A DNA stretch of 34,684 bases, taken from Oscillospiraceae bacterium (GTDB taxonomy: Bacteria; Bacillota; Clostridia; UMGS1810). The translations under genes and the position numbers were made by a program. The stretch covers positions 1 through 34,684 of the forward strand of contig JALEIO010000182.1 in NCBI GenBank assembly GCA_022769845.1, written 5' to 3'. Under the pieces are notes generated by a model. That model saw only the letters and a program-made list of their open reading frames with translations. It was not told the DNA's origin and made no database searches. Of this stretch, positions 10,763 to 19,651 are shown in pieces (position 1 is the stretch's first letter; every line of letters begins with the position of its first letter).

Positions 10763-12043
10763 TTAAGCAGGATAAACAATTGAAAGCGCCTGTTTTTCGT
10801 CATCGCAAAAAAGCTTTGTATATTTTTCGTTTACAAATGAAAGCGTTACCGAATCGAAAATACTTGAAAAATCAAACCAGTTAACGCCCTTTAATACGTT
10901 TCGAACCATTGAGGAGCAAATTCCCTCAACGTCGTTAAAGGTGCGAAGATAAGCGCCCCAGATGGACTTTTTCGCTCTGTCAAATTCGTCTGCGTCAATT
11001 CGTCCTTTTTCCTTAAAGTATTTTATAACCTCATTATAAACCGTTTCCGGCTCCTTGCTCTCGCCACCGATAATTGCGCACGCATATTCTTCTTCATACA
11101 TATAATCATACGAAAATTCGTCGTTTATAAGTCCGTCATTATACAGCCTTTCATACAAATCACTGCTTTTTGACGCAACCGACGAAAGAATAATTTTAAC
11201 CGCAATTTCGTTTTTCAAAATATCGTTGCCGCTCATTTTATCGGTGTCCTTGAAGCCAATGTCGAAAAGCGGCGCCGAAACGGATAATTTCTGCTCGATT
11301 TTCTTTTTGAACACACTTTCCTGTTCGCTCGGATAAACCGATTTCGCCTTGCTTCCGGTAATTTTATCGCCCATAATTTTATCGGTGATTTTCAAAACCT
11401 TTTCTTCGTCAACATCGCCCGCAACGCACAAAACCATATTTGACGGGTCATAAAACGTATTGTAGCATTTGTATAATACATCAGGCTGAATGTGCGAAAT
11501 GCTCTCTATTGTGCCGGCAATGTCGATTCGCACAGGAAAATCCTTGTAAAGCGCGCTCAAAAGATTAAACATAACCCTCCACTCGCCGTCGTCGTCATAC
11601 ATTCTTATTTCCTGACCGATAATACCCTTTTCCTTCTCCACATTTGCATCGGTAAAATACGGCGATTTAACGTAGTTTAAAAGATGCTCAAAGCTTTCGT
11701 AAAAATTGTCGGTACACGAAAAAAGATAGCAGGTGTTTGTAAACGAAGTAAAAGCATTTGCATTGGCGCCGTATTTGGAAAATTTTGCAAAAGCGTCACT
11801 GCCGTCGCTCATTTCAAACATTTTATGCTCCAAAAAATGCGCAATTCCGTCCGGGACGGTGATTAAATCATTTTCGCCGTTGGGAATAAACGTATTGTCA
11901 ATCGAGCCTATTTTCGCGCCGATTATGGCATATTTTTTGCTGAAATCCTTCTTTGGAACAACAAAAATTCCGAGTCCGCTCTCGTGCGTGCCGAAATAAA
12001 GCGTTTCGCCGATTGATTTGTTTTCTATTTTGTTAAATTTCAT
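10763..12043 (-). CDS. M16 family zinc metallopeptidase (YmfH-like, catalytic)
   Basis: This is a 426-residue inverzincin of the pitrilysin/mitochondrial processing peptidase family. The inverted zinc motif HFLEH is at residues 69-73, and a downstream EKEKGIIGQEI segment supplies the expected third zinc-ligand glutamate. The start is the ATG at 12043, preceded by GGGAGGGA; an upstream in-frame extension to 12094 overlaps the previous gene and lacks a ribosome site. It begins 2 bases after the partner gene ends, matching the Bacillus ymfF-ymfH pair, in which one member keeps the zinc site and the other does not. The substrate is not known from sequence. Confidence 0.9.
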   Translation of the reverse strand: MKFNKIENKSIGETLYFGTHESGLGIFVVPKKDFSKKYAIIGAKIGSIDNTFIPNGENDLITVPDGIAHFLEHKMFEMSDGSDAFAKFSKYGANANAFTSFTNTCYLFSCTDNFYESFEHLLNYVKSPYFTDANVEKEKGIIGQEIRMYDDDGEWRVMFNLLSALYKDFPVRIDIAGTIESISHIQPDVLYKCYNTFYDPSNMVLCVAGDVDEEKVLKITDKIMGDKITGSKAKSVYPSEQESVFKKKIEQKLSVSAPLFDIGFKDTDKMSGNDILKNEIAVKIILSSVASKSSDLYERLYNDGLINDEFSYDYMYEEEYACAIIGGESKEPETVYNEVIKYFKEKGRIDADEFDRAKKSIWGAYLRTFNDVEGICSSMVRNVLKGVNWFDFSSIFDSVTLSFVNEKYTKLFCDDEKQALSIVYPA

Positions 12044-12045
12044 TT

Positions 12046-13311
12046 TTATTCCCTCCCCTTCAAGAAATAAACCGTGTCGGTGCTGATTTTGCAAAAGGCA
12101 TAAATAATATCTTCGGTTGTAACTTCCTCAACCTTTTTAATTGCCTCGTCAACAGAAACGTCATACCCGAGCAGTATATTGCCGAAATAATAATCCTTTA
12201 AAAGTGCAGGAGAATCGGAATACGATTTATATCTGTTTATAATAAACTGCTTTGCCACAAAAAGGTCGTTTTCGGTAAAATCGCCTTTTTTAACCGATTC
12301 AAGCTGAAAGAAAATCTCCTTTTTCGCTTTTTTAAAGTTTTCAAATTCAATGCCCGAGCCTATAAGCATTATAGAATTGTAACGGCTTATTCTTGAATAC
12401 GCATAATATGCAAGACTCAATTTTTCACGCACATTGTTAAAAAGCTTTGAATGTGCGCCCGAGCCGAAAACCGAGTTGCCAACAACAAGCGCCCAATAGT
12501 CCTTGTCAAGCGGCGAAATACCGGTTCTTAAGCCGATTGACAGCTTACCCTGCGTAACGTCAAGGCTTTCGTCAACATATTTTATTTCTCCTGCGTTTTT
12601 TTTGTCAATTTCAATTTTAACCGGCGAAATATCAAGCTTCACACCATCAAACGCGTTTTTCAAATATGCAACAGTTTCGTCAATGTCAACATCGCCCACA
12701 ACAAAAATATCAATCGGGCTGGACGTGATAATTTTTTTGTAATGCTCGTAAAGATTTTTTTCGTTAATTTCTTCCAAATCCTCAATATAACCTATTTCGC
12801 GTATCGCGGCACTTTCGCCCGCACACATTTCTTCGACGCAGCGAAAATCCGCATACTCGCGCTTGTCGTTTATAAGCGCCCTTATGTCGGTTTCAAGGTT
12901 TGCCTTTTCGGTATCGACATATTTTTTCAAAAATCCGCCGTTTTCGGTAAGCGGATTAAAAATAAATTCAAACATCATATCAAAGCATTTTTTAATAATT
13001 CCCTTTTCGGAATATTTTTCGTTAAGCGACGAAAATTCAAACGCTATCGACTGAACGTCTCCTTTTTTTTGAACCGAAACCGAATATGCCGCGCCGTAGA
13101 GGCTTTTTAAGTAACGGTCAATGTCCTTTGCAGTGGGAAGATTTTGCGTTCCCTGCGCAAGAACACTGGATAAAAGTGAGTTTTTTGTAACCTCGCTTCT
13201 TGAAAGCTTTCTGCTCAAAAACATCGAAACAGACACAGTTTTGTATTTCTTGTCATCTATAAAATTAAGGCTCACGCCTTCTGCTATGTGAATTTTTTTT
13301 ACTCCTGACAT
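12046..13311 (-). CDS. M16 family peptidase-like protein (YmfF-like, no zinc motif)
   Basis: This is a 421-residue M16-fold protein. Where the HxxEH motif should be, the sequence reads SSVLAQGTQ, so it is probably the non-catalytic partner of the neighbouring peptidase. M16-type features include RYLKSLYGAAYSVSVQKKGD near residue 65-85 and VVGNSVFGSGAHSKLFNNVREKLSLAYYAYS in the C-terminal half, the equivalent of the substrate-binding R/Y loop. The ATG at 13311 follows AAGGAG; an upstream ATG at 13335 is less well placed. It is the first gene after the rny terminator and heads the run down to the transketolase genes. Confidence 0.87.
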   Translation of the reverse strand: MSGVKKIHIAEGVSLNFIDDKKYKTVSVSMFLSRKLSRSEVTKNSLLSSVLAQGTQNLPTAKDIDRYLKSLYGAAYSVSVQKKGDVQSIAFEFSSLNEKYSEKGIIKKCFDMMFEFIFNPLTENGGFLKKYVDTEKANLETDIRALINDKREYADFRCVEEMCAGESAAIREIGYIEDLEEINEKNLYEHYKKIITSSPIDIFVVGDVDIDETVAYLKNAFDGVKLDISPVKIEIDKKNAGEIKYVDESLDVTQGKLSIGLRTGISPLDKDYWALVVGNSVFGSGAHSKLFNNVREKLSLAYYAYSRISRYNSIMLIGSGIEFENFKKAKKEIFFQLESVKKGDFTENDLFVAKQFIINRYKSYSDSPALLKDYYFGNILLGYDVSVDEAIKKVEEVTTEDIIYAFCKISTDTVYFLKGRE

Positions 13312-13403
13312 AACTTTCTCCTTACATTTATACATTATCTTTTATATTTTACCACATTTTTCATAAAAAAGCCACATATTTTTGAAATTTTTTGAAAATA
13401 AAA

Positions 13404-13435
13404 AGACTGCTTCGCTTTGTAAAGTGAAACAGTCT
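13404..13435 (-). terminator. Terminator after rny
   Basis: Arms AGACTGCTTCGCTT (from 13404) and AAGTGAAACAGTCT (to 13435) form a long stem with one mismatch and one G-U pair. On the minus strand it is followed by TTTTTATTTTC and lies about 12 bases after the rny stop. T-rich tracts on both sides mean it could also act on plus-strand transcription. Confidence 0.8.
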
Positions 13436-13447
13436 GTATTTTTTCGT

Positions 13448-14989
13448 TTATTTTGCGTATTCAATCGCTCTTGTTTCTCTGATAACGTTAACCTTAATCT
13501 GACCCGGATATTCAAGCTCCGACTCAATTCGTTTAACAATATCGCGCGCAACCAAAATTGTTTCGTCCTCTTTGACATTTTCAGGCTTAACAATAATTCT
13601 GATTTCACGTCCGGCCTGAATTGCAAATGATTTTTCAACGCCGTCAAATGAATTTGCAATCTCCTCAAGCGCTTCGAGACGCTTAATGTAGGTTTCAAGA
13701 TTTTCTCTTCTTGCGCCCGGACGAGCTGCCGAAATAGCATCGCACGCCTGAACAATGCAAGCCACAATGCTTGTCGGCTCGGCATCGCCGTGATGCGATG
13801 CAATAGCGTTTATAACCTCTGCACACTCTTTGTGCTTTTTGGCAATATCAACGCCGATTTCAATATGCGAACCCTCAATTTCGTGGTCCATAGCCTTGCC
13901 TAGATCGTGAAGAAGACCTGCTCTTTTTGCCATTTTAATATCTGCGCCGAGCTCGCCTGCCATAACACCGGCAAGATTTGCCACCTCAATAGAATGTTTA
14001 AGCACATTCTGACCATAGCTTGTGCGGTATTTAAGCTTTCCGAGAAGTCTTATAATTTCAGGATGCAAGCCGTGAACGCCCGTATCGAACGTTGCCTGTT
14101 CGCCCTCCTGTTTTATAATTGCCTCAACCTCTTTGCGCGCCTTTTCAACCATTTCTTCAATACGCGCAGGGTGAATTCTTCCGTCAACAATAAGCTTTTC
14201 AAGCGCAACACGCGCAATTTCACGTCTTATCGGGTCAAATCCCGAAAGAACAACTGCCTCGGGCGTATCGTCGATAATAAGGTCGATACCGGTAAGCGTT
14301 TCAAGCGTTCTGATGTTTCTGCCTTCACGTCCGATAATTCTTCCCTTCATTTCATCATTAGGAAGCGCAACAACCGTAACGGTTGCCTCTGCAACGTGGT
14401 CGGCGGCACATTTCTGAATAGCGGTGCTGATAATGTTTTTTGCCTTTTTATCAGCCTCCTCCTTGGCTTCATCAAGGATATTCTTAATCATAATAGCCGA
14501 TTCGTGTCTTACCTCGTCCTCGACATTTTTAAGAAGATAATCCTTCGCCTCATCAACCGACAAGCCCGAAATTTTCTCAAGCATTTCAAGCTGCTGCTGT
14601 TTGGTTTTTTTGGTTTCTTCTGTTAAAACATCCAATTCTTTGATTTTTTGATTTAATTTTTCATCTTTTTTGTCTAATGCGTCATTTTTTTTATCCAGGT
14701 TTGCCTCTTTTTGCTCAATTCGTCTTTCCTGACGACTAATCTCAAATCTTCGATCCTTCATTTCCTTGTCAAACTCGGTGCGATTTTTATGAATTTCTTC
14801 TTTTGCGGATAAAAGCGTTTCTTTTTTCTTGGTTTCAGCCTCTTTTTTAGCTGCCGCAATAATATCCGCCGCTTGCCTTTCCGCATCGCCCAATTTTGCT
14901 TCGGCAATTTTCTTTCTATATGCAACACCGCCGAAAAAAGCGGCAATACACAGTGCTGCTGCGATAACGCAGATTATTGCATAAATCAA
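13448..14989 (-). CDS. rny: Ribonuclease Y
   Basis: RNase Y is the membrane-anchored endoribonuclease that starts bulk mRNA decay in Firmicutes. The 513-residue protein has an N-terminal transmembrane helix (about residues 2-22), a long charged coiled coil (about 25-200), a KH RNA-binding domain with [15 protein letters not shown], and an HD domain with [10 protein letters not shown] and the metal-binding LLHDLGKA pair. The C-terminal [19 protein letters not shown] is typical. The start is a TTG at 14989, ten bases after a GGGGG ribosome site; the length agrees with the family. A promoter about 255 bases upstream (15244-15272) gives a long leader. Confidence 0.96.
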   Translation of the reverse strand: MIYAIICVIAAALCIAAFFGGVAYRKKIAEAKLGDAERQAADIIAAAKKEAETKKKETLLSAKEEIHKNRTEFDKEMKDRRFEISRQERRIEQKEANLDKKNDALDKKDEKLNQKIKELDVLTEETKKTKQQQLEMLEKISGLSVDEAKDYLLKNVEDEVRHESAIMIKNILDEAKEEADKKAKNIISTAIQKCAADHVAEATVTVVALPNDEMKGRIIGREGRNIRTLETLTGIDLIIDDTPEAVVLSGFDPIRREIARVALEKLIVDGRIHPARIEEMVEKARKEVEAIIKQEGEQATFDTGVHGLHPEIIRLLGKLKYRTSYGQNVLKHSIEVANLAGVMAGELGADIKMAKRAGLLHDLGKAMDHEIEGSHIEIGVDIAKKHKECAEVINAIASHHGDAEPTSIVACIVQACDAISAARPGARRENLETYIKRLEALEEIANSFDGVEKSFAIQAGREIRIIVKPENVKEDETILVARDIVKRIESELEYPGQIKVNVIRETRAIEYAK

Positions 14990-15167
14990 AGATTATCAAC
15001 CCCCTTTTCTAAAATTTCCTTAAAAATAAGGATTTTTCAAGCGCCGTTCGGGTTGCTATCTTTTTTAAGGTATTAAATTTTAACGTACCCAAAGGCACTT
15101 TTTGCGTGTTCGTAAATTAAAAATGAACACTGTTAATTTCAAATTAAATTCGGCATAAACACGCCGT

Positions 15168-15194
15168 ACACAAGGCAAAACCAAACCCTTGTGC
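15168..15194 (-). promoter_or_regulatory. Stem-loop in the rny leader
   Basis: ACACAAGG (15168-15175) and CCTTGTGC (15187-15194) pair over 8 positions on the minus-strand transcript, one of them G-U, around an 11-base loop. It falls in the roughly 250-base leader between the predicted rny promoter and the TTG start. A smaller stem (TCCTT/AAGGA) lies nearer the ribosome site. No known riboswitch class is recognisable. Confidence 0.4.
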
Positions 15195-15243
15195 AAAAAA
15201 ATGCAAAAATCAAAAAAAATTTAATAAATCAAAATACACTACT

Positions 15244-15272
15244 ATTTTATACTATTTTTAACAATATGTCAA
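15244..15272 (-). promoter_or_regulatory. Sigma-A promoter for rny
   Basis: On the minus strand TTGACA (15272-15267) is followed after exactly 17 bases by TAAAAT (15249-15244). Expected transcription start is near 15237. This is the only strong match in the 370-base gap between rny and cotJA. Confidence 0.75.
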
Positions 15273-15376
15273 TATGATTTTTAGTAAAATTGTACTATTT
15301 TTTCTGATTTTTTGACATTTTTCTTGTATTTTGCATATTTTGACATTGAAATTACATTTTGAAAGAGGTGAAAATC

Positions 15377-15559
15377 GTGACTCAAAACATTCCGCTTATG
15401 CCAAAAAATCCAATGTTTTCCTATGCATATATCGCCTATCAGCCGTTTGACAATCTTTATAACGCAAACGAGGCTTTATACCACGGAACAATTTTTAAAG
15501 ACCTTGATATTCCGTTCTCATCGTATAGGAATAACCCGATAATGAACCCGTTCAAATAA
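15377..15559 (+). CDS. cotJA: Spore coat associated protein CotJA
   Basis: This is a small spore-coat protein of 60 residues, first gene of a cotJABC operon. The segment YIAYQPFDNLYNANEALYHGTIFKDLDIPF is characteristic of CotJA. I choose the GTG at 15377 because AGAGGTG ends 6 bases upstream; an in-frame TTG at 15359 would place that ribosome site inside the coding region. In Bacillus the operon is transcribed in the mother cell under sigma-E; I could not locate a convincing sigma-E promoter by eye. It is separated from cotJB by 28 bases. Confidence 0.92.
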   Translation: MTQNIPLMPKNPMFSYAYIAYQPFDNLYNANEALYHGTIFKDLDIPFSSYRNNPIMNPFK

Positions 15560-15587
15560 TTTTAAAATTTTAGAAAGGAGTAAAGAA

Positions 15588-15956
15588 ATGAAAATTTCGG
15601 TAGATGAAGTTTTAAACTGCGGCTGCAGAAATGTGGCAAAAGAAAATAAATGCAGAGAAAATCAAAGTATGCCCGACGGCGGTAATTGGAGCGATTTAAG
15701 CAAATGCGAGCTTTTGCAGCGAATTAACGAGCTCGGATTTGCCGCATACGATTTGCAGCTGTTTTTGGATACACACCGCGACTGCAAGGAGGCGCTTGAG
15801 CTTTACAAAAGCCTTTCGTTTACCTACCGCGCGGCAAAAAATGAGTATGAAGCAAGATTTGCGCCGCTAAACGCTATGAGTTCATCGGATAAAACGCCGT
15901 TTGAATGGGTTTCAGATAATCTTGCGTGGCCGTGGCAGAAGGAAGGAGAGGTTTAA
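15588..15956 (+). CDS. cotJB: Spore coat protein CotJB with cysteine-bearing N-terminal extension
   Basis: The CotJB domain runs from about residue 42 to 118, with LLQRINELGFAAYDLQLFLDTH, KNEYEARFAPL and the closing W-rich WVSDNLAWPWQ. The protein is 122 residues, longer than the roughly 80-90 usual for the family, because of an N-terminal extension of about 40 residues with cysteines at 11, 13, 22 and 40. The ATG at 15588 follows AAAGGAG. The gene ends 3 bases before cotJC. Confidence 0.9.
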   Translation: MKISVDEVLNCGCRNVAKENKCRENQSMPDGGNWSDLSKCELLQRINELGFAAYDLQLFLDTHRDCKEALELYKSLSFTYRAAKNEYEARFAPLNAMSSSDKTPFEWVSDNLAWPWQKEGEV

Positions 15957-15959
15957 TAT

Positions 15960-16529
15960 ATGTGGAATTATGACAGACGTCTTATGTACCCGGTAAAAAT
16001 TAAGAACAAAAACCCGGAATTAGCAAAATTTGTAATCGCACAGTACGGTGGTCCCGACGGCGAATTAGGTGCATCGCTTCGCTACCTTTCGCAAAGATAC
16101 ACAATGCCTACCGCCGAAACAAAGGGTATTTTGAATGATATAGGTACGGAAGAACTTGCACACCTTGAAATGGTAGGTGCCATTGTATATCAGCTGACGA
16201 GAGATTTAGACTCGAAAATTGTTAAAGAATCCGGCTTTGGCGATTACTTTATAAATCATACAACGGGAGTGTACCCTGCAAACAGCAACGGTTCGCCGTT
16301 TACTGCCGCATACATTGCCGTTACAGGTGACCCTATCGCTGACCTTAACGAAGATTTGGCAGCAGAACAAAAGGCACGAGCGACATATGACAACATTCTT
16401 CGCCTATCTGATGACCCCGACGTTAATGATGCAATAAGATTTCTTCGTGAACGAGAGGTTGTGCATTATCAGAGATTCGGTGAAGCAAACCATACTAATT
16501 TAAGGAGATTTTGCCCATATAAAAGGTAG
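15960..16529 (+). CDS. cotJC: Spore coat protein CotJC, manganese catalase family
   Basis: This is a 189-residue ferritin-fold protein of the manganese catalase family found in the spore coat. It shows the dimetal ligand segments ELGASLRYLSQRY, GTEELAHLEMVGAIVYQL and REREVVHYQRFGEA, with Glu and His at expected positions. The ATG at 15960 follows AAGGAGAGG. It is the last gene of the cotJ operon; just downstream the sequence turns into transposase debris. Confidence 0.94.
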   Translation: MWNYDRRLMYPVKIKNKNPELAKFVIAQYGGPDGELGASLRYLSQRYTMPTAETKGILNDIGTEELAHLEMVGAIVYQLTRDLDSKIVKESGFGDYFINHTTGVYPANSNGSPFTAAYIAVTGDPIADLNEDLAAEQKARATYDNILRLSDDPDVNDAIRFLREREVVHYQRFGEANHTNLRRFCPYKR

Positions 16530-16553
16530 TGCGTTAACTCGCCAGTTTTTACG

Positions 16554-17053
16554 CTAAACATATATTTTTTCACATTTTGCTTCCAATTCGCCCAATGCGG
16601 TAAGCGCACCTTCCTCTGTAGGCGCCTTGCATACCGGCTTTAAATCTGACGTAAATTGCTTAATATCTTCGTATGATACATATCGGCAGTATGAACGGAT
16701 TTGATGGATAATACAGCGCTGTACCTCGGTTTTTGGGAACGCAGTATTAATTGCCTCTACAAATTCTGAAAGACCGTCAACAGATGCAATTAAATATATC
16801 AGATACTCCACGGTTTTTCAAGACGTTTAATACTGAAAGCCAATATTTTGCAGATTCGTTTGCACCAATCCAAATACCAAGAACTCTTTTCACCCTTCTA
16901 AATCTGTTCCTATCACCACATACTCTGCTTTTTTGTAACAATGCCATTATCTCTGACATTGTAATGTATGGCATCTAAAATGACCTTTGCATATACGCTT
17001 TCCAGCGGCCTTTCCTGCCACTCTTTTATAATCGGCAGTATTTTGTATGTGGT
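16554..17053 (-). pseudogene. IS256-family (Mutator-type) transposase, degenerate fragment
   Basis: The minus strand encodes pieces of one IS256-type transposase in at least two frames. In order of translation: ILPIIKEWQERPLESVYAKVILDAIHYNVRDNG (about 17050-16940, first DDE aspartate in LDAIHY), then VLGIWIGANESAKYWLSVLNVLKNRGVSDI (about 16890-16790), then SVDGLSEFVEAINTAFPKTEVQRCIIHQIRSYCRYVSY (second aspartate in VDGL, 16780-16660) and DLKPVCKAPTEEGALTALGELEAK. The N-terminal third and the C-terminus with the catalytic glutamate are missing and frameshifts separate the pieces. It directly adjoins the IS3 remnant at about 17053. Confidence 0.8.
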
Positions 17054-17404
17054 TTTAGCGCGGCTTACCCTTAAATCCTGGATCAAGCGCGCAGACTTTC
17101 AACCCGACGCAACCGACAGGCAAAATCGCAGTGACAAGCGTCAGCGTGAACTTGAAGCCGAAATTCGCTTACTTCGCAAGCAGCTTGCCGAGAAAGACGA
17201 GGTCATTGATGTCCTAAAAAATCCGTCGGCTATGCCTTTTCGAGCAGCATTGATACTAACCTCACGGTTTTGCTCTGGAAATGGCTGTAAACCGCCAAAA
17301 GCCGCAAAACAACTTGATTTTTCATAGTGACCGAGGTGTGCAGTACGCTTCTTTAGGATACTGGCTCATCACATTCAAGCAGAACAGCTCTTGTATAAAG
17401 TTTA
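17054..17404 (+). pseudogene. IS3-family transposase remnant with internal deletion (OrfA end joined to OrfB middle)
   Basis: The plus strand starts with the tail of an IS3 OrfA: LKSWIKRADF followed by a leucine-zipper-like stretch (RELEAEIRLLRKQLAEKDEVIDVLK, about 17070-17218). With one base added at the A-run near 17220 the reading continues as the integrase core of OrfB: SVGYAFSSSIDTNLTVL, then after another shift ALEMAVNRQKP and IFHSDRGVQYAS (about 17308-17352), the motif with the second catalytic aspartate. The N-terminal part of OrfB, including the first catalytic aspartate, is deleted, and homology stops soon after LGYWLIT. Inactive relic. Confidence 0.75.
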
Positions 17405-17412
17405 ACATAAAT

Positions 17413-17913
17413 TTACATATCCATTTTTCGTTCTTTAATAAACGAAATAATTATTGAGGCTTGCGTCAAAATCTCATTTATAACTGTCGGAACGGAAAAA
17501 TAATGAACTCCGTAAATAAGCATACATATTGATGACAAAAATGCAAAAAAGCGAATAAGATTTACTCTGTCGCTTCCAAACGCCAAAGTCGCCAAAACAG
17601 ACGCTATTGCCGGAAAAATACTAAAATTGTCTTTCCAAGTAAGCATAGCAACAGTAACGAAAAGCAACGAAAATAAAAACAAAATTATTCCGTTATATGT
17701 ATTCTTCTTTTTAGGCAGAAATACCAGTTCGCGCAACGCTGAAATTCCCGTTGTTGCCGCTGCGGTATAACTAAATATTAAAAAATGATGCGCAACCCAC
17801 AAAACATCCGTTACAAGCTTTAGAAGCACCATTTTGTATCTGCTTGTCTGAATGTATATTAAAAAGGAAACACCTATTGCGATTATTCCTACCAGTTGTC
17901 CAATGTAATTCAT
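17413..17913 (-). CDS. YgjV-like inner membrane protein
   Basis: This is a 166-residue integral membrane protein with about five or six hydrophobic helices. The opening MNYIGQLVGIIAIGVSFLIY, then LLKLVTDVLWVAHHFLIFSYTAA and RVNLIRFFAFLSSICMLIYGVHY resemble the YgjV family of small inner membrane proteins, whose function is unknown. The ATG at 17913 follows AGGAAAAGGA; an in-frame upstream ATG at 17937 is less well supported. It stands alone between the transposase relics and a gap with no recognisable gene. Confidence 0.72.
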   Translation of the reverse strand: MNYIGQLVGIIAIGVSFLIYIQTSRYKMVLLKLVTDVLWVAHHFLIFSYTAAATTGISALRELVFLPKKKNTYNGIILFLFSLLFVTVAMLTWKDNFSIFPAIASVLATLAFGSDRVNLIRFFAFLSSICMLIYGVHYFSVPTVINEILTQASIIISFIKERKMDM

Positions 17914-18305
17914 TTTAATAATCCTTTTCCTCAACACTGTATAAAAGCATTACAATACCTCAATCACCGTTATATCACCTAAATTATTTATTCTAACAAA
18001 GTTCTCTTCCACTGATACATCGGTACTGCCCCACAAAACCTTAGTATTCTATATTTTGGTAAAATGTGAACTTGTGCATCATAAGCTCTATAGAACGAGA
18101 GCTGATATGATAGGCTTGTACCGAGGCGAATTTCACCAATGGCTGTTTTGTTCCTTCGCTCTTCAATCATATTGGCAGCGGTCGCCTGCAAGCAAATCGC
18201 GGAATAAATGCAACCACTTCTACAGAAACAAAAGAATTATTACGATTCATTCCGTTTTTTGCAGCTTTTTACTGTCTATTTTTTCTGGGAGGATACAGTA
18301 TGATT
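17914..18305. other. Gene-free stretch, nothing recognised
   Basis: About 390 bases between the YgjV-like gene and the end of the GH28-like gene. Short open frames on both strands (for example 17988-18191 minus) lack ribosome sites and recognisable protein similarity. No clear terminator or promoter is visible. Given the transposase relics just to the left, it may be decayed mobile DNA, but nothing in it can be identified. Confidence 0.5.
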
Positions 18306-19637
18306 TTAAATGATTTTAAAGCTTCCAAAATTATCACATTGCAGATTGCTAATCTCAACATTTTTTGAACCGTCCAAGTCTCTTATAAGAACATCACCGT
18401 CAAAGTTATTGATTTTAACATTATCAACAACAACCTTACCGTGTTTTCCCATATGTAAAAACGGAATTTTCTCAAAGCCTTTTCCCAAGGAATAGTTTAT
18501 GTTTTTCATGCAAAGTTCAAGCGGCACAGCGTCATTTCCATATAGAATGCTTGTATTGCTTGCACCTATAAAATCAATATTTTCAAAAGTAATATCTTTT
18601 GGAGGAATTCCCTTTTGCCAAATCTCACTGCCCGATAAGTTTAGATTGAACATTGTTTCTACTCCGCTGACTTTGCAATTTCGCACAACAATATTACCAG
18701 GCTGATGCCTTATATTTCTCGTAGTATCTACAAAATATTTAAAAAACACCGGTGTATTTTTGTGCTCCGATACGCTTTTATATGCACGTTTCTTCTTTTC
18801 CTCCTCCGTAAAGAAGTATCTGAAAGGATACTCGCACGGTCCCTCTGAAATGCATCTGTCCACAAGCACATTGGTACCTCCGATTCTAAACACATTGCGT
18901 GCACTGCTTAAGTAGCAGTCTGTTACGGAAAAATCAGTATTATCAAAGCCGGCTATGCCGTCGTCACCGACTTTGATTACACATTTTTTTACGGTTACAT
19001 CATCGCAGCCGCGAAAATGAATACCGTCATGACCGCCAAGTACGGTAACATTTTCTACGCTGATGTTTTTGCTTGAAAATATACAGTGTGCCCAGTTCCC
19101 GGTATGCTGAATAGTGTAACCTGAAAAATGAAGACTTTCCGACTTATGCACATTTATACCGTGTGGTCCTCTGTAACGCTGCTCACCTTTTTCATCATAA
19201 CAATTTCTGCCGTCTATAACAGAACCTTTTTCGCCTATAACAGAAACATTTTCGGCAAACAAAATCCTTATTATTCCATAATGCCAGCGGCTGCCGGCAC
19301 AGCCTAACAGCTCTTTCCCCTCCTGCTCCGTTCTCTCATAAGGCGATTTCCACAGAATATCTGTCATTTCATCAGCTGGGAGAGGTTCAAACTTATCATT
19401 AAATATGTTTAAATAGTCCTCGGGGTTGATACTGCCGAGCAAATGTGCATTCTCCATAAGGTGTAGTGTAATGTTGCTTCTTAACCTTATATCGCCAATT
19501 ATATACCGGCCTTCGGGAACTATAACCTCACCGCCGCCGCTTTCAAAACAGTAATCTATCGCATCCTGAAACTTTTTTGTTTGAATATCGTCCGTATCGG
19601 GAACTGCACCAAAATCTGATATGTTTACTCTTTTCAT
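18306..19637 (-). CDS. Glycoside hydrolase family 28-like (polygalacturonase-fold) protein
   Basis: This 443-residue right-handed beta-helix protein opens with ISDFGAVPDTDDIQTKKFQDAI, the typical N-terminal signature of GH28 and related pectin-active enzymes. The catalytic region is GGHDGIHFRGCDDVTVKKCVIKVGDDGIAGF. The two adjacent aspartates of the DD motif are present in GDDG, and the aspartate of the usual NTDGxD motif is present in GHDG, but the neighbouring residues differ; RIGG replaces the usual RIK. It is probably a polysaccharide-directed enzyme of altered specificity, acting inside the cell since no signal peptide is seen. The ATG at 19637 follows AGAGGAAAG, 14 bases after the previous gene. 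Last gene of the operon. Confidence 0.82.
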   Translation of the reverse strand: MKRVNISDFGAVPDTDDIQTKKFQDAIDYCFESGGGEVIVPEGRYIIGDIRLRSNITLHLMENAHLLGSINPEDYLNIFNDKFEPLPADEMTDILWKSPYERTEQEGKELLGCAGSRWHYGIIRILFAENVSVIGEKGSVIDGRNCYDEKGEQRYRGPHGINVHKSESLHFSGYTIQHTGNWAHCIFSSKNISVENVTVLGGHDGIHFRGCDDVTVKKCVIKVGDDGIAGFDNTDFSVTDCYLSSARNVFRIGGTNVLVDRCISEGPCEYPFRYFFTEEEKKKRAYKSVSEHKNTPVFFKYFVDTTRNIRHQPGNIVVRNCKVSGVETMFNLNLSGSEIWQKGIPPKDITFENIDFIGASNTSILYGNDAVPLELCMKNINYSLGKGFEKIPFLHMGKHGKVVVDNVKINNFDGDVLIRDLDGSKNVEISNLQCDNFGSFKII

Positions 19638-19651
19638 TATCTTTCCTCTTT

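Noticed and set aside
15300-15376. Sigma-E promoter for cotJABC
   Set aside because: A CATATTTT element is present but no -35 element at correct spacing is convincing by eye.
16968-17327. A 119-residue plus-strand open frame as an intact gene
   Set aside because: Its first 30 residues are the reverse of the IS256 relic and the rest is frameshifted IS3 OrfA/OrfB, so it is not a functional gene.
17988-18191. Sixty-seven-residue minus-strand frame in the gap before the GH28-like gene
   Set aside because: No ribosome site, no recognisable similarity, and frames of this length occur by chance on both strands here.
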